Source of the DNA: Rhizobium sp. Root708
GTDB lineage: Bacteria; Pseudomonadota; Alphaproteobacteria; Rhizobiales; Rhizobiaceae
Length of the DNA: 64,000 nt
Reading direction: 5' to 3'
Assembly (NCBI RefSeq): GCF_001429725.1
Contig: NZ_LMHV01000034.1
Location: forward strand, 61,533 to 125,532
The position numbers and the translations under genes are program-made. The notes under the pieces were generated by a model. The model was not told where the DNA came from, did not search any database, and saw only the letters and a program-made list of their open reading frames with translations. How positions within the stretch are numbered: the stretch's first letter is position 1; every line of letters begins with the position of its first letter. Of this stretch, positions 1-7,843 are shown piece by piece.

Positions 1-1017
1 ACCGAAGATCGCTTTGCCCAGATCATGACGGCAAAGGCTCATGCTCTCGGCATGACCCGCACGACCTACAGAAATGCCAACGGCCTGCCGAACACGGCCC
101 AGATGACCACGGCTCGCGATCAGGCTCGCCTTGGAATCGCGCTACGCCAGCATTTTCCGCAGTATTACGGTTATTTCTCCACGCAGAGCTTCAAGTTCGG
201 CAACCGCATCATCCGAAGCCATAACCGCCTGGTCGGCTCGGTCCGCGGCGTCGACGGCATCAAGACCGGTTACACCCGCGCTGCCGGCTTCAATCTCGTC
301 AGTTCCGTCCAGGTTGATGGCAAGTCGATCGTGGGCGTCGTCCTTGGCGGCGCGTCCACTCCTGCGCGTGACACCCAGATGCGCAACCTGATCGCCAGCT
401 ACCTGCCGAAGGCTTCCACGCGCGGCGGTTCAGCCAATCTCGTTGCGCAGGCGCCGAAAATCTCGGCCGAACCGGTTATTCCGGTTACCGCTGCCAAGAG
501 CGAAGTTGCCTCCGTCGGCGGCGTTGACCTGCCGCATAGCGGCCCGACACCCGACAGCCGCCAACAGGCTGCTTCGACACAGGTCGCCTACACGGCAACG
601 TCTTCGACAAAATCCGACAATCCACTGCTGCAGGAGATGCCTGCTCCGACCAAGGTGAAGACCCAGCCGATCAAGCAGGCCGCGGTTGCTTCCGTCGCGC
701 CGACGCAGGCCTATGTTCCGCCGGAGCAGGGTGACACTTCGATCGACACTCTGACGACCGCCTCGACCTCTTCCCCGCATCTGAGCGGCTGGGTCGTCCA
801 GATCGGCGTATCGTCGACCAAGGACGGCGCCATGGACCTTCTTGACGGTGCCAAGACCAAGGGCGGCAAGGCATTGCGTTCGGCCAAGCCTCTCGCCGTC
901 GCCTATTCCGGCGGCTACCGCGCTCGCTTCGGCGGTTTCGACGAACAGCGCGATGCCGTCAATGCCTGCAACGCCCTGAAGCGTTCCGGCGTAAAGTGCT
1001 GGGCTTCGGCTCAGTAA
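1..1017 (+). CDS. D-alanyl-D-alanine carboxypeptidase (S11 family) with C-terminal SPOR domain, 5'-truncated by window edge
   Basis: The reading frame is open from base 1, so the N-terminus and the catalytic SxxK lie outside the window; 338 residues are visible. The KTG motif of the penicillin-binding/S11 family is at bases 262-270 in the context DGIKTGYT, followed by the usual AGFNLV segment. A Pro/Thr/Ser-rich linker follows, then a SPOR domain from about base 784 to the end (SGWVVQIGV ... ARFGGF). S11 enzymes trim the terminal D-Ala of peptidoglycan stem peptides in the periplasm, and SPOR domains bind denuded septal glycan, so a division-site or polar location is inferred. Stop TAA at 1015-1017. 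Dac paralogues cannot be told apart without the N-terminus. Confidence 0.88.
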   Translation, partial: TEDRFAQIMTAKAHALGMTRTTYRNANGLPNTAQMTTARDQARLGIALRQHFPQYYGYFSTQSFKFGNRIIRSHNRLVGSVRGVDGIKTGYTRAAGFNLVSSVQVDGKSIVGVVLGGASTPARDTQMRNLIASYLPKASTRGGSANLVAQAPKISAEPVIPVTAAKSEVASVGGVDLPHSGPTPDSRQQAASTQVAYTATSSTKSDNPLLQEMPAPTKVKTQPIKQAAVASVAPTQAYVPPEQGDTSIDTLTTASTSSPHLSGWVVQIGVSSTKDGAMDLLDGAKTKGGKALRSAKPLAVAYSGGYRARFGGFDEQRDAVNACNALKRSGVKCWASAQ

Positions 1018-1123
1018 TGCCAATGGCTTGCCGCCCATCTGTTTCAGGCGGCTGCCGGACAAGGCGTGGATCGGTGTTTGCGATCCCGCCTAGTGACCTA
1101 CTCGATGTGTATTGCGTACGGGG

Positions 1124-1408
1124 ATGACAATGGCGATCAATGAGAACACTCCAGAGTTTCCGCCTCATGGCAGATTGACGGGAAAGAATCCCCGTTCCGG
1201 ACTGCACCCTCTGCACGAGGCGGCACTTCGCCTCGCCGAGATCGGCGTTCAACGGCAAAAGCCTAAGACGGCCAAGACCAAGGATCTGATCAACCTTCTG
1301 CTTTGCCACGGCGCACGCGCATGGCGCTATTCGCAGCCAGAGGCGATGATCCATCTGCACGTGACCTGCTCGGACGGCAGATCGCCGGTGACGCTCCGAC
1401 TGCGCTGA
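1124..1408 (+). CDS. Small hypothetical protein
   Basis: A 94-residue frame I do not recognise. Third codon positions are mostly G or C, like the neighbours, which favours a real gene over chance. A GGGG run lies just before two possible ATG starts (1124 and 1130); a TTG at 1112 is also in frame. The protein is basic (GRLTGKNPRSG near the start, QRQKPKTAKTKD in the middle) with no membrane segment or signal peptide. It ends 9 bases before the convergent DUF1489 stop codon. Function unknown. Confidence 0.4.
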   Translation: MTMAINENTPEFPPHGRLTGKNPRSGLHPLHEAALRLAEIGVQRQKPKTAKTKDLINLLLCHGARAWRYSQPEAMIHLHVTCSDGRSPVTLRLR

Positions 1409-1416
1409 GGCGCTCC

Positions 1417-1854
1417 CTAAAGAAGCCCCAACTCCGAGAGCTCGCGGCGAAGGTCCGCGGGCATATCGGCTACGCCTTCTCCAAGGCTATGGAGATCGCG
1501 CGGAATGTCTTCATGAGGGTAGTAGCGCCAGCCCTGAAATGCGCGCTTCGGCTGCACGGCCGTCTCGATCACCTCCGGCCCGAGGATCAGTTGGCAGCGT
1601 GAGATGCCTTCACCATCGGTGAATGTCTGGATGTCGAGAAGGTTCTGCCGCGCCTGGACCTGCCCCTTGATCACCCAATAAAGCGAACCGCCATCGAGGA
1701 GTTCTTCGAGGCGTTTAGGGACCATCCTCGTGGTATGGATCGAGTGAGGTTCAAGGCCGGCAGCGATGGCGCTCATCGCGCGCTGCGCCACCCATTCACG
1801 CAGATCGTCGATCGAGTCCGCGCCAACACATAACTTGATAAGATGCAATGCCAT
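1417..1854 (-). CDS. DUF1489 family protein
   Basis: 145 residues matching the alphaproteobacterial DUF1489 family as I know it: N-terminal MALHLIKLCVGA, central VPKRLEELLDGGSLYWVIKG, and the C-terminal GWRYY segment. The family is small, soluble and of unknown function. There is no signal peptide or membrane helix. It lies 93 bases downstream of sdaA on the same strand, so co-transcription is possible but not shown. ATG start at 1854. Confidence 0.8.
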   Translation of the reverse strand: MALHLIKLCVGADSIDDLREWVAQRAMSAIAAGLEPHSIHTTRMVPKRLEELLDGGSLYWVIKGQVQARQNLLDIQTFTDGEGISRCQLILGPEVIETAVQPKRAFQGWRYYPHEDIPRDLHSLGEGVADMPADLRRELSELGLL

Positions 1855-1947
1855 GCCGCCGTTGAAATCCTTTTGCGCGGCAGCGTCAAGCAGCGAATTG
1901 CGCGGCAGGTCGCCGCGCTGGAAATTTCGCCTTGGAGGTTGACGGTA

Positions 1948-3354
1948 TCAACATTCGACCACGTTGACGGCCAAGCCGCCCGTCGATGTTTCCTTGTACT
2001 TCTCACTCATATCGTGGCCCGTCTGCCGCATCGTCTCGATACAGGCGTCAAGCGGTACGAAATGTTTGCCATCGCCCTTGATCGCCAAAGATGCCGCAGT
2101 CACCGCCTTGACTGCGCCAAGCGCGTTTCGCTCGATGCAGGGAACCTGAACGAGGCCGGCCACCGGGTCACAGCTCATGCCGAGATGATGTTCGAGGGCG
2201 ATTTCGGCTGCATTTTCGATCTGTTCCGGGTTGCCGCCCATGACAGCGGCAAGGCCCGCAGCGGCCATCGCGGCGGCCGAGCCGACCTCGCCCTGACAGC
2301 CCACTTCGGCACCCGATATCGAAGCATTGTGCTTGATGATCCCGCCAACGGCGGCGGCGGTCAGGAGATAGTCCCTGATGCCGTTCTGGTCCCAATCGTC
2401 GTGGAAGTGCTCGTAGTAGCGGATGGTCGCCGGGATGACGCCAGCCGCTCCGTTTGTCGGCGCAGTGACGACCCGGCCGCCGGCGGCGTTCTCCTCGTTC
2501 ACAGCCATCGCGTAAACACTCAGCCAGTCGTTGGCGAGCAGCGGGTTGATGCGGTTGCTGCGCCATTCCTCCTGAAGCTTGTCATGGATCGAACGGGCGC
2601 GACGGCGGACGTTGAGGCCGCCTGGCATGATGCCATCGACCTTCAGGCCTCGTTCGATACAGGAGCGCATAGCTTCCCATATGCGATCGAGCCCCTCGTC
2701 AAGCTCCTCCCGGCTTCTCTGGCTTTCCTCGTTGGCGCGCTTCATTTGCGCGATGGACAATCCGGAACGAGCCGCCATGTCGAGCATCTGCTTCGCTGTC
2801 GAAAACGGATACGGAACCTTGGCAGACTCAGCGGACGCTTTCTTCTTCGAGCGCATTGCCTCGAGTTCGGTGTCCGTCACGACGAAGCCGCCACCGACCG
2901 AGTAATAGATGCGCCTCACCAGCATGCGGCCGTCCTTGTCGAAGGCAGAGAACGACATGCCGTTCGCGTGCCCCGGCAGCGGCTGCTTCTTGTCGAAGAC
3001 GAGATCGGTCTTCGGCTGGAACTGGTAGGCAGGATGTCCATCAGGGGTGATGCGGCCGGACCGTTCGACACGATCGATGATCGCATCCATCGCGTCGGGA
3101 TCGACGCTATCAGGCTGCTCGCCCATAAGCCCGAGGACAACCGCCCTGCCCGTGCCATGGCCGATGCCGGTGTGGGCAAGAGAACCATGCAGACTGACCT
3201 TGATCGACGCCACCTGGCTGCCCGACGTTGGGCGTGGCCATTCATTCGACAGCAACAGGTCGAGAAAGCGGTTGGCGGCCGTCATCGGCCCCATTGTGTG
3301 AGAGCTCGAAGGGCCAACACCGATCTTGAACACGTCGAATACGGAAAGGAACAT
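1948..3354 (-). CDS. sdaA: L-serine ammonia-lyase (L-serine dehydratase), iron-sulphur dependent, single chain
   Basis: Converts L-serine to pyruvate and ammonia in the cytoplasm. The 468-residue chain has the fused beta/alpha layout: an N-terminal SSSHTMGP segment near residue 15, and C-terminal cysteine motifs including GCQGEVGS and CDPVAGLVQVPCIERN that hold the [4Fe-4S] cluster in this family. The frame stays open upstream to 3441, but the ATG at 3354 is preferred: it begins with MFLSVFDVFKIGVGPSSSH as family members do, and has an AGGA 7 bases upstream. That AGGA lies in one arm of a short inverted repeat (3362-3383). A 509-codon frame on the opposite strand is an antisense shadow. Confidence 0.95.
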   Translation of the reverse strand: MFLSVFDVFKIGVGPSSSHTMGPMTAANRFLDLLLSNEWPRPTSGSQVASIKVSLHGSLAHTGIGHGTGRAVVLGLMGEQPDSVDPDAMDAIIDRVERSGRITPDGHPAYQFQPKTDLVFDKKQPLPGHANGMSFSAFDKDGRMLVRRIYYSVGGGFVVTDTELEAMRSKKKASAESAKVPYPFSTAKQMLDMAARSGLSIAQMKRANEESQRSREELDEGLDRIWEAMRSCIERGLKVDGIMPGGLNVRRRARSIHDKLQEEWRSNRINPLLANDWLSVYAMAVNEENAAGGRVVTAPTNGAAGVIPATIRYYEHFHDDWDQNGIRDYLLTAAAVGGIIKHNASISGAEVGCQGEVGSAAAMAAAGLAAVMGGNPEQIENAAEIALEHHLGMSCDPVAGLVQVPCIERNALGAVKAVTAASLAIKGDGKHFVPLDACIETMRQTGHDMSEKYKETSTGGLAVNVVEC

Positions 3355-3361
3355 GCGGATG

Positions 3362-3383
3362 TCCTGATTTGAGTTTGTCAGGA
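3362..3383 (-). promoter_or_regulatory. Inverted repeat covering the sdaA ribosome-binding site
   Basis: On the minus strand TCCTGA and TCAGGA flank a 10-base loop. The downstream arm contains the AGGA that would serve as Shine-Dalgarno for the ATG at 3354. If the hairpin forms in the mRNA it would mask the site. The stem is only 6 bp, so this is suggestive only. Confidence 0.3.
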
Positions 3384-3544
3384 AAGCTACGCAAAAACGC
3401 GGCGCAATCCCTTCGATGTACCGACATAGCATTTCACGCAAGCGACATCATCAAAAGCAAGCATCACCGCGTCACCAGTCATTGCAGCATACGCGGGCAT
3501 CTGTAGAGTGGCCGCGCATGCATCGGGATTGAATCAATATAGTG

Positions 3545-4309
3545 ATGACGACAGCAGATTACATCGCACTGGTCTTTTTCGCCGTCGTCTGGTTCGGCTA
3601 CTCGCGGCTGTTGCGGGGTTCGAGCCTGTTCGGCAGAACGAGCCTCACCCACGCCATGGTCGAACGTCGGCGGGAATGGATCTACAATTCCATGCGCCGC
3701 GATCTGAAGATGATCGACACGCAGATCATGTCCGGGCTTCAGAACGGCACGGCCTTCTTCGCATCCACCTCGATCTTCGCGATCGGCAGCTGCTTTGCCC
3801 TGCTCGGCGCGACGGAGAAGGTCGACGCGGTGTTCGCGGATCTGCCGTTCGTCTTTCACAGCGGTCACGCGGTCTTCGAAATGAAGGTCGGCGGCCTTGC
3901 GGCGCTCTTTGGCTATGCCTTCTTCAAGTTCGGCTGGTCGTATCGGCTTTTCAACTATTGCACGATCCTGTTCGGCTCGATCCCGATGATGCGTGACGCC
4001 GAACTCGATGTGGTTGCTGCGGAGCGGGCAGCCGAGCGGGTCATCCGCATGAACATCATCGCCGGATCGCATTTCAACGAAGGGCTTCGGGCGATCTTTC
4101 TCTCCATCGGTTACCTGGGCTGGTTCATCAACCCCTATGTCTTCATGATGACGACGACCATCGTGATTGTCGTGCTCACGCGCCGTCAATTCTTTTCTGA
4201 AGCGAGGCTGGCGATCCTGGACGCCGGCCCGCCATCAAATCTCCACCTTTCTCCTATTCCCCGCGACGGTCCGCCAAACGGCGGAAACGACTCATCCGGG
4301 GGATTGTGA
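3545..4309 (+). CDS. DUF599 family membrane protein
   Basis: 254 residues, recognised as DUF599. Four hydrophobic segments are visible: residues about 4-20 (YIALVFFAVVWFGYS), about 60-85 (FFASTSIFAIGSCFALLG), around LAALFGYAFFKFGWSYRLFNYC, and near the C-terminus (VFMMTTTIVIVVL). The loop after the first helix carries the family's MVERRREW motif. Function is unknown; I infer an inner-membrane location. ATG at 3545 (a GTG at 3542 is also possible). The stop TGA is followed directly by the ATG of the DUF1624 gene at 4310, so the two are probably co-transcribed and translationally coupled. Confidence 0.8.
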   Translation: MTTADYIALVFFAVVWFGYSRLLRGSSLFGRTSLTHAMVERRREWIYNSMRRDLKMIDTQIMSGLQNGTAFFASTSIFAIGSCFALLGATEKVDAVFADLPFVFHSGHAVFEMKVGGLAALFGYAFFKFGWSYRLFNYCTILFGSIPMMRDAELDVVAAERAAERVIRMNIIAGSHFNEGLRAIFLSIGYLGWFINPYVFMMTTTIVIVVLTRRQFFSEARLAILDAGPPSNLHLSPIPRDGPPNGGNDSSGGL

Positions 4310-5293
4310 ATGACGCTCACCGCGACAAGTGCAGACCAGAGCACGAAGCCACCTCGCATCGGCCTGCTCGATACCGTGCGCGGCGCTGCGTTGATCGCCA
4401 TGGCGACCTATCACTTCAGTTGGGACATGGAGTTCATGGGCTACCTGACGCCCGGAACGGCGGAGACCGGCTGGCTCAAACTCTACGCAAGGGCCATCGC
4501 GTCGACATTCCTGTTTATAGTCGGCTTGAGCCTCGTACTCGCGAGCAGCCCCAACATCCGCTGGCGGTCCTTCTGGAAACGGCTGGCGATGATCGTCGCC
4601 GCGGCAACCCTGATCTCGGTCGCGACTCTCTATTTCACGCCGGGCGAATGGATATTCTTCGGCATTCTGCACGCCATTGCGGTGCTGAGCCTCGTGGGCG
4701 TGCTGGTGTTGCGGCTTCCGTTGGCGGTGACGATTGCATTGACAATCGGCGTTGCGGTAGCGTGGTGCGTCGATACGTGGATCTCGCCAGGTATCCTGCG
4801 TTCGCCGCTGTTCAATCCGCGCTATCTTGCCTGGACCGGGTTCGCGGAGATGCCCGAGCGGTCAAATGACTTCGTTCCCGTCTTCCCCTGGGCGCTGCCT
4901 TTTCTCGCCGGTTTGACGACAGCGCTGATCGCGCTCCGAAACGGTGTTCTGGCAAAGCTCGCAACGTTCGGGGCCGGATCGACGCTGATTGCCAAGGCTG
5001 GCCGCCATAGCCTGGCTTTCTACCTTATCCACCAGCCGGTGCTGATCTCGATCGCCTACGGCCTATCGATCGTCGTGCCGCCCGCAAAGCCGGATCCGGT
5101 GGAAAGCTATCTGAAACAGTGCAACGTCGCCTGCATGCAGCAGGAAGGCGAAGCTCTCTGCCGGAGCTTCTGCCAATGCACACTTGATAAGTTGCAGACG
5201 CAAAACCTGTTCACGCCGTTTCAGGCTGGCACGATCAAGGCCGACGACGACCGTATCCTGACACTCGCCAGCGAATGCAGTAGTAGCCAGTAA
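4310..5293 (+). CDS. DUF1624 / heparan-alpha-glucosaminide N-acetyltransferase-like membrane protein
   Basis: 327 residues. The start RIGLLDTVRGAALIAMATYHFSW is the signature of the DUF1624/HGSNAT acyltransferase fold, where a membrane His takes part in acetyl transfer. About seven hydrophobic helices follow, and a late LAFYLIHQPVLI segment is typical of the family. The natural substrate is unknown. After the last helix there is a soluble tail with C271, C275, C284, C288, C290 and C323 arranged as CX3C-X8-CX3C-X-C, which I do not recognise from the family. Its start abuts the DUF599 stop, and its stop (5291-5293) abuts the stop of the convergent MerR gene. Confidence 0.8.
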   Translation: MTLTATSADQSTKPPRIGLLDTVRGAALIAMATYHFSWDMEFMGYLTPGTAETGWLKLYARAIASTFLFIVGLSLVLASSPNIRWRSFWKRLAMIVAAATLISVATLYFTPGEWIFFGILHAIAVLSLVGVLVLRLPLAVTIALTIGVAVAWCVDTWISPGILRSPLFNPRYLAWTGFAEMPERSNDFVPVFPWALPFLAGLTTALIALRNGVLAKLATFGAGSTLIAKAGRHSLAFYLIHQPVLISIAYGLSIVVPPAKPDPVESYLKQCNVACMQQEGEALCRSFCQCTLDKLQTQNLFTPFQAGTIKADDDRILTLASECSSSQ

Positions 5294-5686
5294 TCAGGTG
5301 CCAACGCCGATTTCGGCGAGACGTCCAAGGCAGGCTTCCTCGATGTTGTCGAGTTCCGTCAGTGTGTCGTCGATATCCTTGCGCTTCTGGCGCAACTCGT
5401 CCCGCTTCTCGTCGACGCGCTTCATGAGAAGCTTCAGCTGGCCGAGTTCGCCCGGCGGCTCCTTGTAGACCTGAATGATCTCGCGGATTTCGGCGATCGT
5501 GAAACCAATTCGACGACCGCGCAAGATCTCCTGAATGAGTCGGCGGTCGGTCGGCCTGAATAGACGCGTACGGCCGCGGCGCTCGGGATGGATCAATCCC
5601 TCGTCTTCATAGAAACGCAACGTGCGTGTCGATACACCGAATTCGCGCGTCAATTCCGTTATGCTATAGTATTTGCTAACCGGCAT
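5294..5686 (-). CDS. MerR family transcriptional regulator
   Basis: 130 residues: an N-terminal winged helix-turn-helix (YSITELTREFGVSTRTLRFYEDEGLI, residues about 7-32, with R23/Y26-type MerR positions), then a recognition wing RRGRTRLFR and a C-terminal coiled coil rich in Lys/Asp/Glu. Only one cysteine (near residue 120) is present and there is no metal-binding cysteine set, so a metal or SoxR-type redox role is unlikely. It resembles the short-chain/branched-chain catabolism type of MerR (LiuR-like), though this is only an impression. A near-perfect palindrome lies at 5715-5738, 29 bases before the start, consistent with autoregulation. Confidence 0.85.
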   Translation of the reverse strand: MPVSKYYSITELTREFGVSTRTLRFYEDEGLIHPERRGRTRLFRPTDRRLIQEILRGRRIGFTIAEIREIIQVYKEPPGELGQLKLLMKRVDEKRDELRQKRKDIDDTLTELDNIEEACLGRLAEIGVGT

Positions 5687-5714
5687 GTGTCCCCCACAGT
5701 CGAAAACCGATAAT

Positions 5715-5738
5715 ATTGACTTTTACGTAATAGTCAAT
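5715..5738. promoter_or_regulatory. Palindromic operator candidate upstream of merR
   Basis: A 24-base dyad: arms ATTGACT and AGTCAAT around a core containing TTACGTAA. Of the 24 positions, 22 obey two-fold symmetry. On the minus strand it includes TTGACT, a plausible -35, with an AT-rich TATTAT 16 bases later that could be the -10. MerR proteins bind dyads between or over these elements. It sits in the 77-base gap between the mgtE stop and the merR start. Confidence 0.5.
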
Positions 5739-5763
5739 TTCCGACGAATATTCTTGCAGCCGG

Positions 5764-7176
5764 CTAAATGCCGAACCACCATGTCGCGATCCCGAGGAAG
5801 GCGAAAAAGCCTGTGCAATCAGTCACGGTGGTCACAAAAACCGACGAGGCGATTGCAGGATCCGCTCCCACCTTGTCAAGCAGCAACGGAAGAAGAATTC
5901 CGGCGAGCGCCGCGGCGAACAGATTGATGATCATTGCAGCACCGATGACGAAACCGAGCTGGTAGTTGTGAAACCAGGCGGCTGCAATACAGCCCATGAT
6001 AACCGAGAACAGCGCGCCGTTGGCGATGCCAACCCCCGCTTCTCTTCGGATGATCCGCCCGGCATTGTAGATATCGATATCGCCGGTCGCCAAGGCGCGC
6101 ACGGTGACCGTCATCGTCTGTGTCCCGGCGTTCCCGCCCATCGAGGCGACGATCGGCATCAGGACGGCTAGGGCGATCATCTTCTCGATCGACCCGTCGA
6201 ACAGGCCAATGACGCTCGCGGACAGCAAGGCGGTGCCGAGGTTGATCGCCAGCCACAGAAAACGGGAGCGCACGGTCGAGAAAACGCTGTCCGACAGTTC
6301 TTCGTCACCAACACCGCCGAGGCGCTTGATGTCCTCGTCAGCCTCCTCGTGAATAACGTCAACGACGTCATCGATGGTCAGCACGCCGACAAGGCGATCG
6401 TTCTCATCGACCACGGCGGCGGACAGCAAGTCGTACTGCTCGAAGAGCTGCGCCGCATCTTCCTGGTCCATCTCGGCGGGAATCGGATGGTTCGTTTCCC
6501 GCATGATGGTTTCGATCTTGGCCGAGCGCTTCGTCCGGAGAATCTTGTCCAGATCGACGGCACCCAATAGCTTGAACGTCGGGTCGATCACGAAGATCTG
6601 CGTGAACGAGTAAGGCAGATCCTCCTCCTCGCGCATGTAGTCGATCGTCTGGCCAACGGTCCAGAACGGCGGCACCGCAACGAACTCCGTCTGCATGCGG
6701 CGACCGGCCGAACTCTCCGGATAGTCGAGCGCACGGCGCAGACGGACGCGTTCGGTGAACGGTAGCTGCGCGAGGATTTCTTCCCGGTCTTCCTTGTCGA
6801 GGTCTTCAAGAATGTAGACGGCGTCATCAGAGTCGAGCTCCCCGATCGCCGCGGCGATCTGCTCGTTCGGCATCTGGTCAACGATCTCGCGGCGCACAGC
6901 CTCGTCGACTTCCGTCAACGCGGTCATGTCGAATTCGTCGCCGAGCAGACGGACGAGCGCAACGCGCTGATCCGGCTGGAGCGATTCCAGCAAGTCGCCT
7001 ATTTCGGATTCGTGCAGCCGCGTAACGTTCTGGCGCAGGAAGATGGTGTCGCGGTCGGCGATCGCAGCGCCCACCAGAGCAAGGAAATCGCCGCGAACGT
7101 TGCCGTTCTCGTCGTAGATGTCGGTATCATCGCTGCCCGGACGTGTGCGGACGAGCTCTTCTGCGTCGTTCGTCAT
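5764..7176 (-). CDS. mgtE: Magnesium transporter MgtE
   Basis: 470 residues with the full MgtE layout. There is an N-terminal helical superhelix with repeated L-R-R-L patterns (about residues 45-150), then two CBS domains (about 155-280; TQIFVIDPTFKLLGAVDL and VVDENDRLVGVLTIDDVVDVI). The C-terminal five-helix membrane domain holds MPIVASMGGNAGTQTM, the segment that lines the Mg2+ pore. MgtE channels are gated by Mg2+ binding to the N and CBS domains. No Mg2+ riboswitch was seen upstream. It is divergent from the deformylase-like gene, with 163 bases between them. Confidence 0.96.
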   Translation of the reverse strand: MTNDAEELVRTRPGSDDTDIYDENGNVRGDFLALVGAAIADRDTIFLRQNVTRLHESEIGDLLESLQPDQRVALVRLLGDEFDMTALTEVDEAVRREIVDQMPNEQIAAAIGELDSDDAVYILEDLDKEDREEILAQLPFTERVRLRRALDYPESSAGRRMQTEFVAVPPFWTVGQTIDYMREEEDLPYSFTQIFVIDPTFKLLGAVDLDKILRTKRSAKIETIMRETNHPIPAEMDQEDAAQLFEQYDLLSAAVVDENDRLVGVLTIDDVVDVIHEEADEDIKRLGGVGDEELSDSVFSTVRSRFLWLAINLGTALLSASVIGLFDGSIEKMIALAVLMPIVASMGGNAGTQTMTVTVRALATGDIDIYNAGRIIRREAGVGIANGALFSVIMGCIAAAWFHNYQLGFVIGAAMIINLFAAALAGILLPLLLDKVGADPAIASSVFVTTVTDCTGFFAFLGIATWWFGI

Positions 7177-7339
7177 CCTCTGCCGCCCTCATCTGATTCG
7201 AAGCCTGGACTTCGCCGCAATTGTGTCCGTGCTAGCTGAAAGGCGCTATCGCGTCCAGCCGCAAGCCGGCAACGCTGATGACAATTCCTCGCGCCGCAGA
7301 TAGTTTCCGGCGCATCGAGAATCGGGAGATATTTCCGCA

Positions 7340-7834
7340 GTGCCCGTCCGCCCTATCCTGCGCTTCCCCCATATCGGCCTCCGGACCACGTGCGCGCCTG
7401 TTGCCGAATTCAACGACGATCTCAGCGCCCTTTCAACGGATCTGCTCGACACGATGCGCGCGGCTCCAGGCGTCGGCATTACCGCGGCGCACATCGGCGT
7501 CTTTCAGCGACTGACGGTCATCGAGCTCAGCCGCGAAGCCGGAATACGCATATACGCCAACCCTGAGATCCTCTGGTCTTCCGAGGAGACCGTCCGGCAA
7601 ACCGAAGGCAGCGTATCCATGCCGGGCGCGACCGAAGAGGTCATTCGACCAAGGTCGATCCGGTTTCGCTATCAGGATCTTTTGGGCGCTGCGCACGAAG
7701 GGACCGCCGAGGGCTTTCTTTCCGTCTGTATCCAGCACGAGTTAGACCAGCTCGATGGAATATTCTGGCTTCAGCGCTTGTCCAAGCTGAAGCGCGATCG
7801 GCTTATCAAAAAGTGGGAAAAGTCCGGCGACTGA
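7340..7834 (+). CDS. Peptide deformylase homologue lacking two metal ligands
   Basis: 164 residues with overall deformylase similarity, but all three hallmark motifs are changed. Motif 1 (normally GxGLAAxQ) reads G44-VGITAA-H51. Motif 2 (EGCLS) reads E89-G-S91-V-S93, so the metal-binding Cys is Ser. Motif 3 (QHExDH) reads Q132-H-E-L-D-Q137, so the second metal His is Gln. His133 and the catalytic Glu134 remain. Canonical deformylase removes formyl from nascent Met using Fe2+/Zn2+ bound by Cys-His-His, so this protein is probably inactive as such, or has a different activity. GTG start at 7340; no in-frame ATG fits the fold. It ends 9 bases before the convergent DUF502 stop codon. Confidence 0.82.
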   Translation: MPVRPILRFPHIGLRTTCAPVAEFNDDLSALSTDLLDTMRAAPGVGITAAHIGVFQRLTVIELSREAGIRIYANPEILWSSEETVRQTEGSVSMPGATEEVIRPRSIRFRYQDLLGAAHEGTAEGFLSVCIQHELDQLDGIFWLQRLSKLKRDRLIKKWEKSGD

Positions 7835-7843
7835 GGCTGACCG

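Noticed and set aside
1030..1052. GCCGCC / GGCGGC inverted repeat after the carboxypeptidase gene
   Set aside because: Only 6 bp, no T-run, and such GC dyads occur by chance at this base composition.
1843..3372. 509-codon plus-strand frame opposite sdaA
   Set aside because: It lies entirely antisense to a gene with clear family motifs. Long antisense frames are common in GC-rich DNA.
7177..7339. Mg2+ riboswitch in front of mgtE
   Set aside because: No M-box-like or other riboswitch consensus could be recognised by eye in the 163-base gap.
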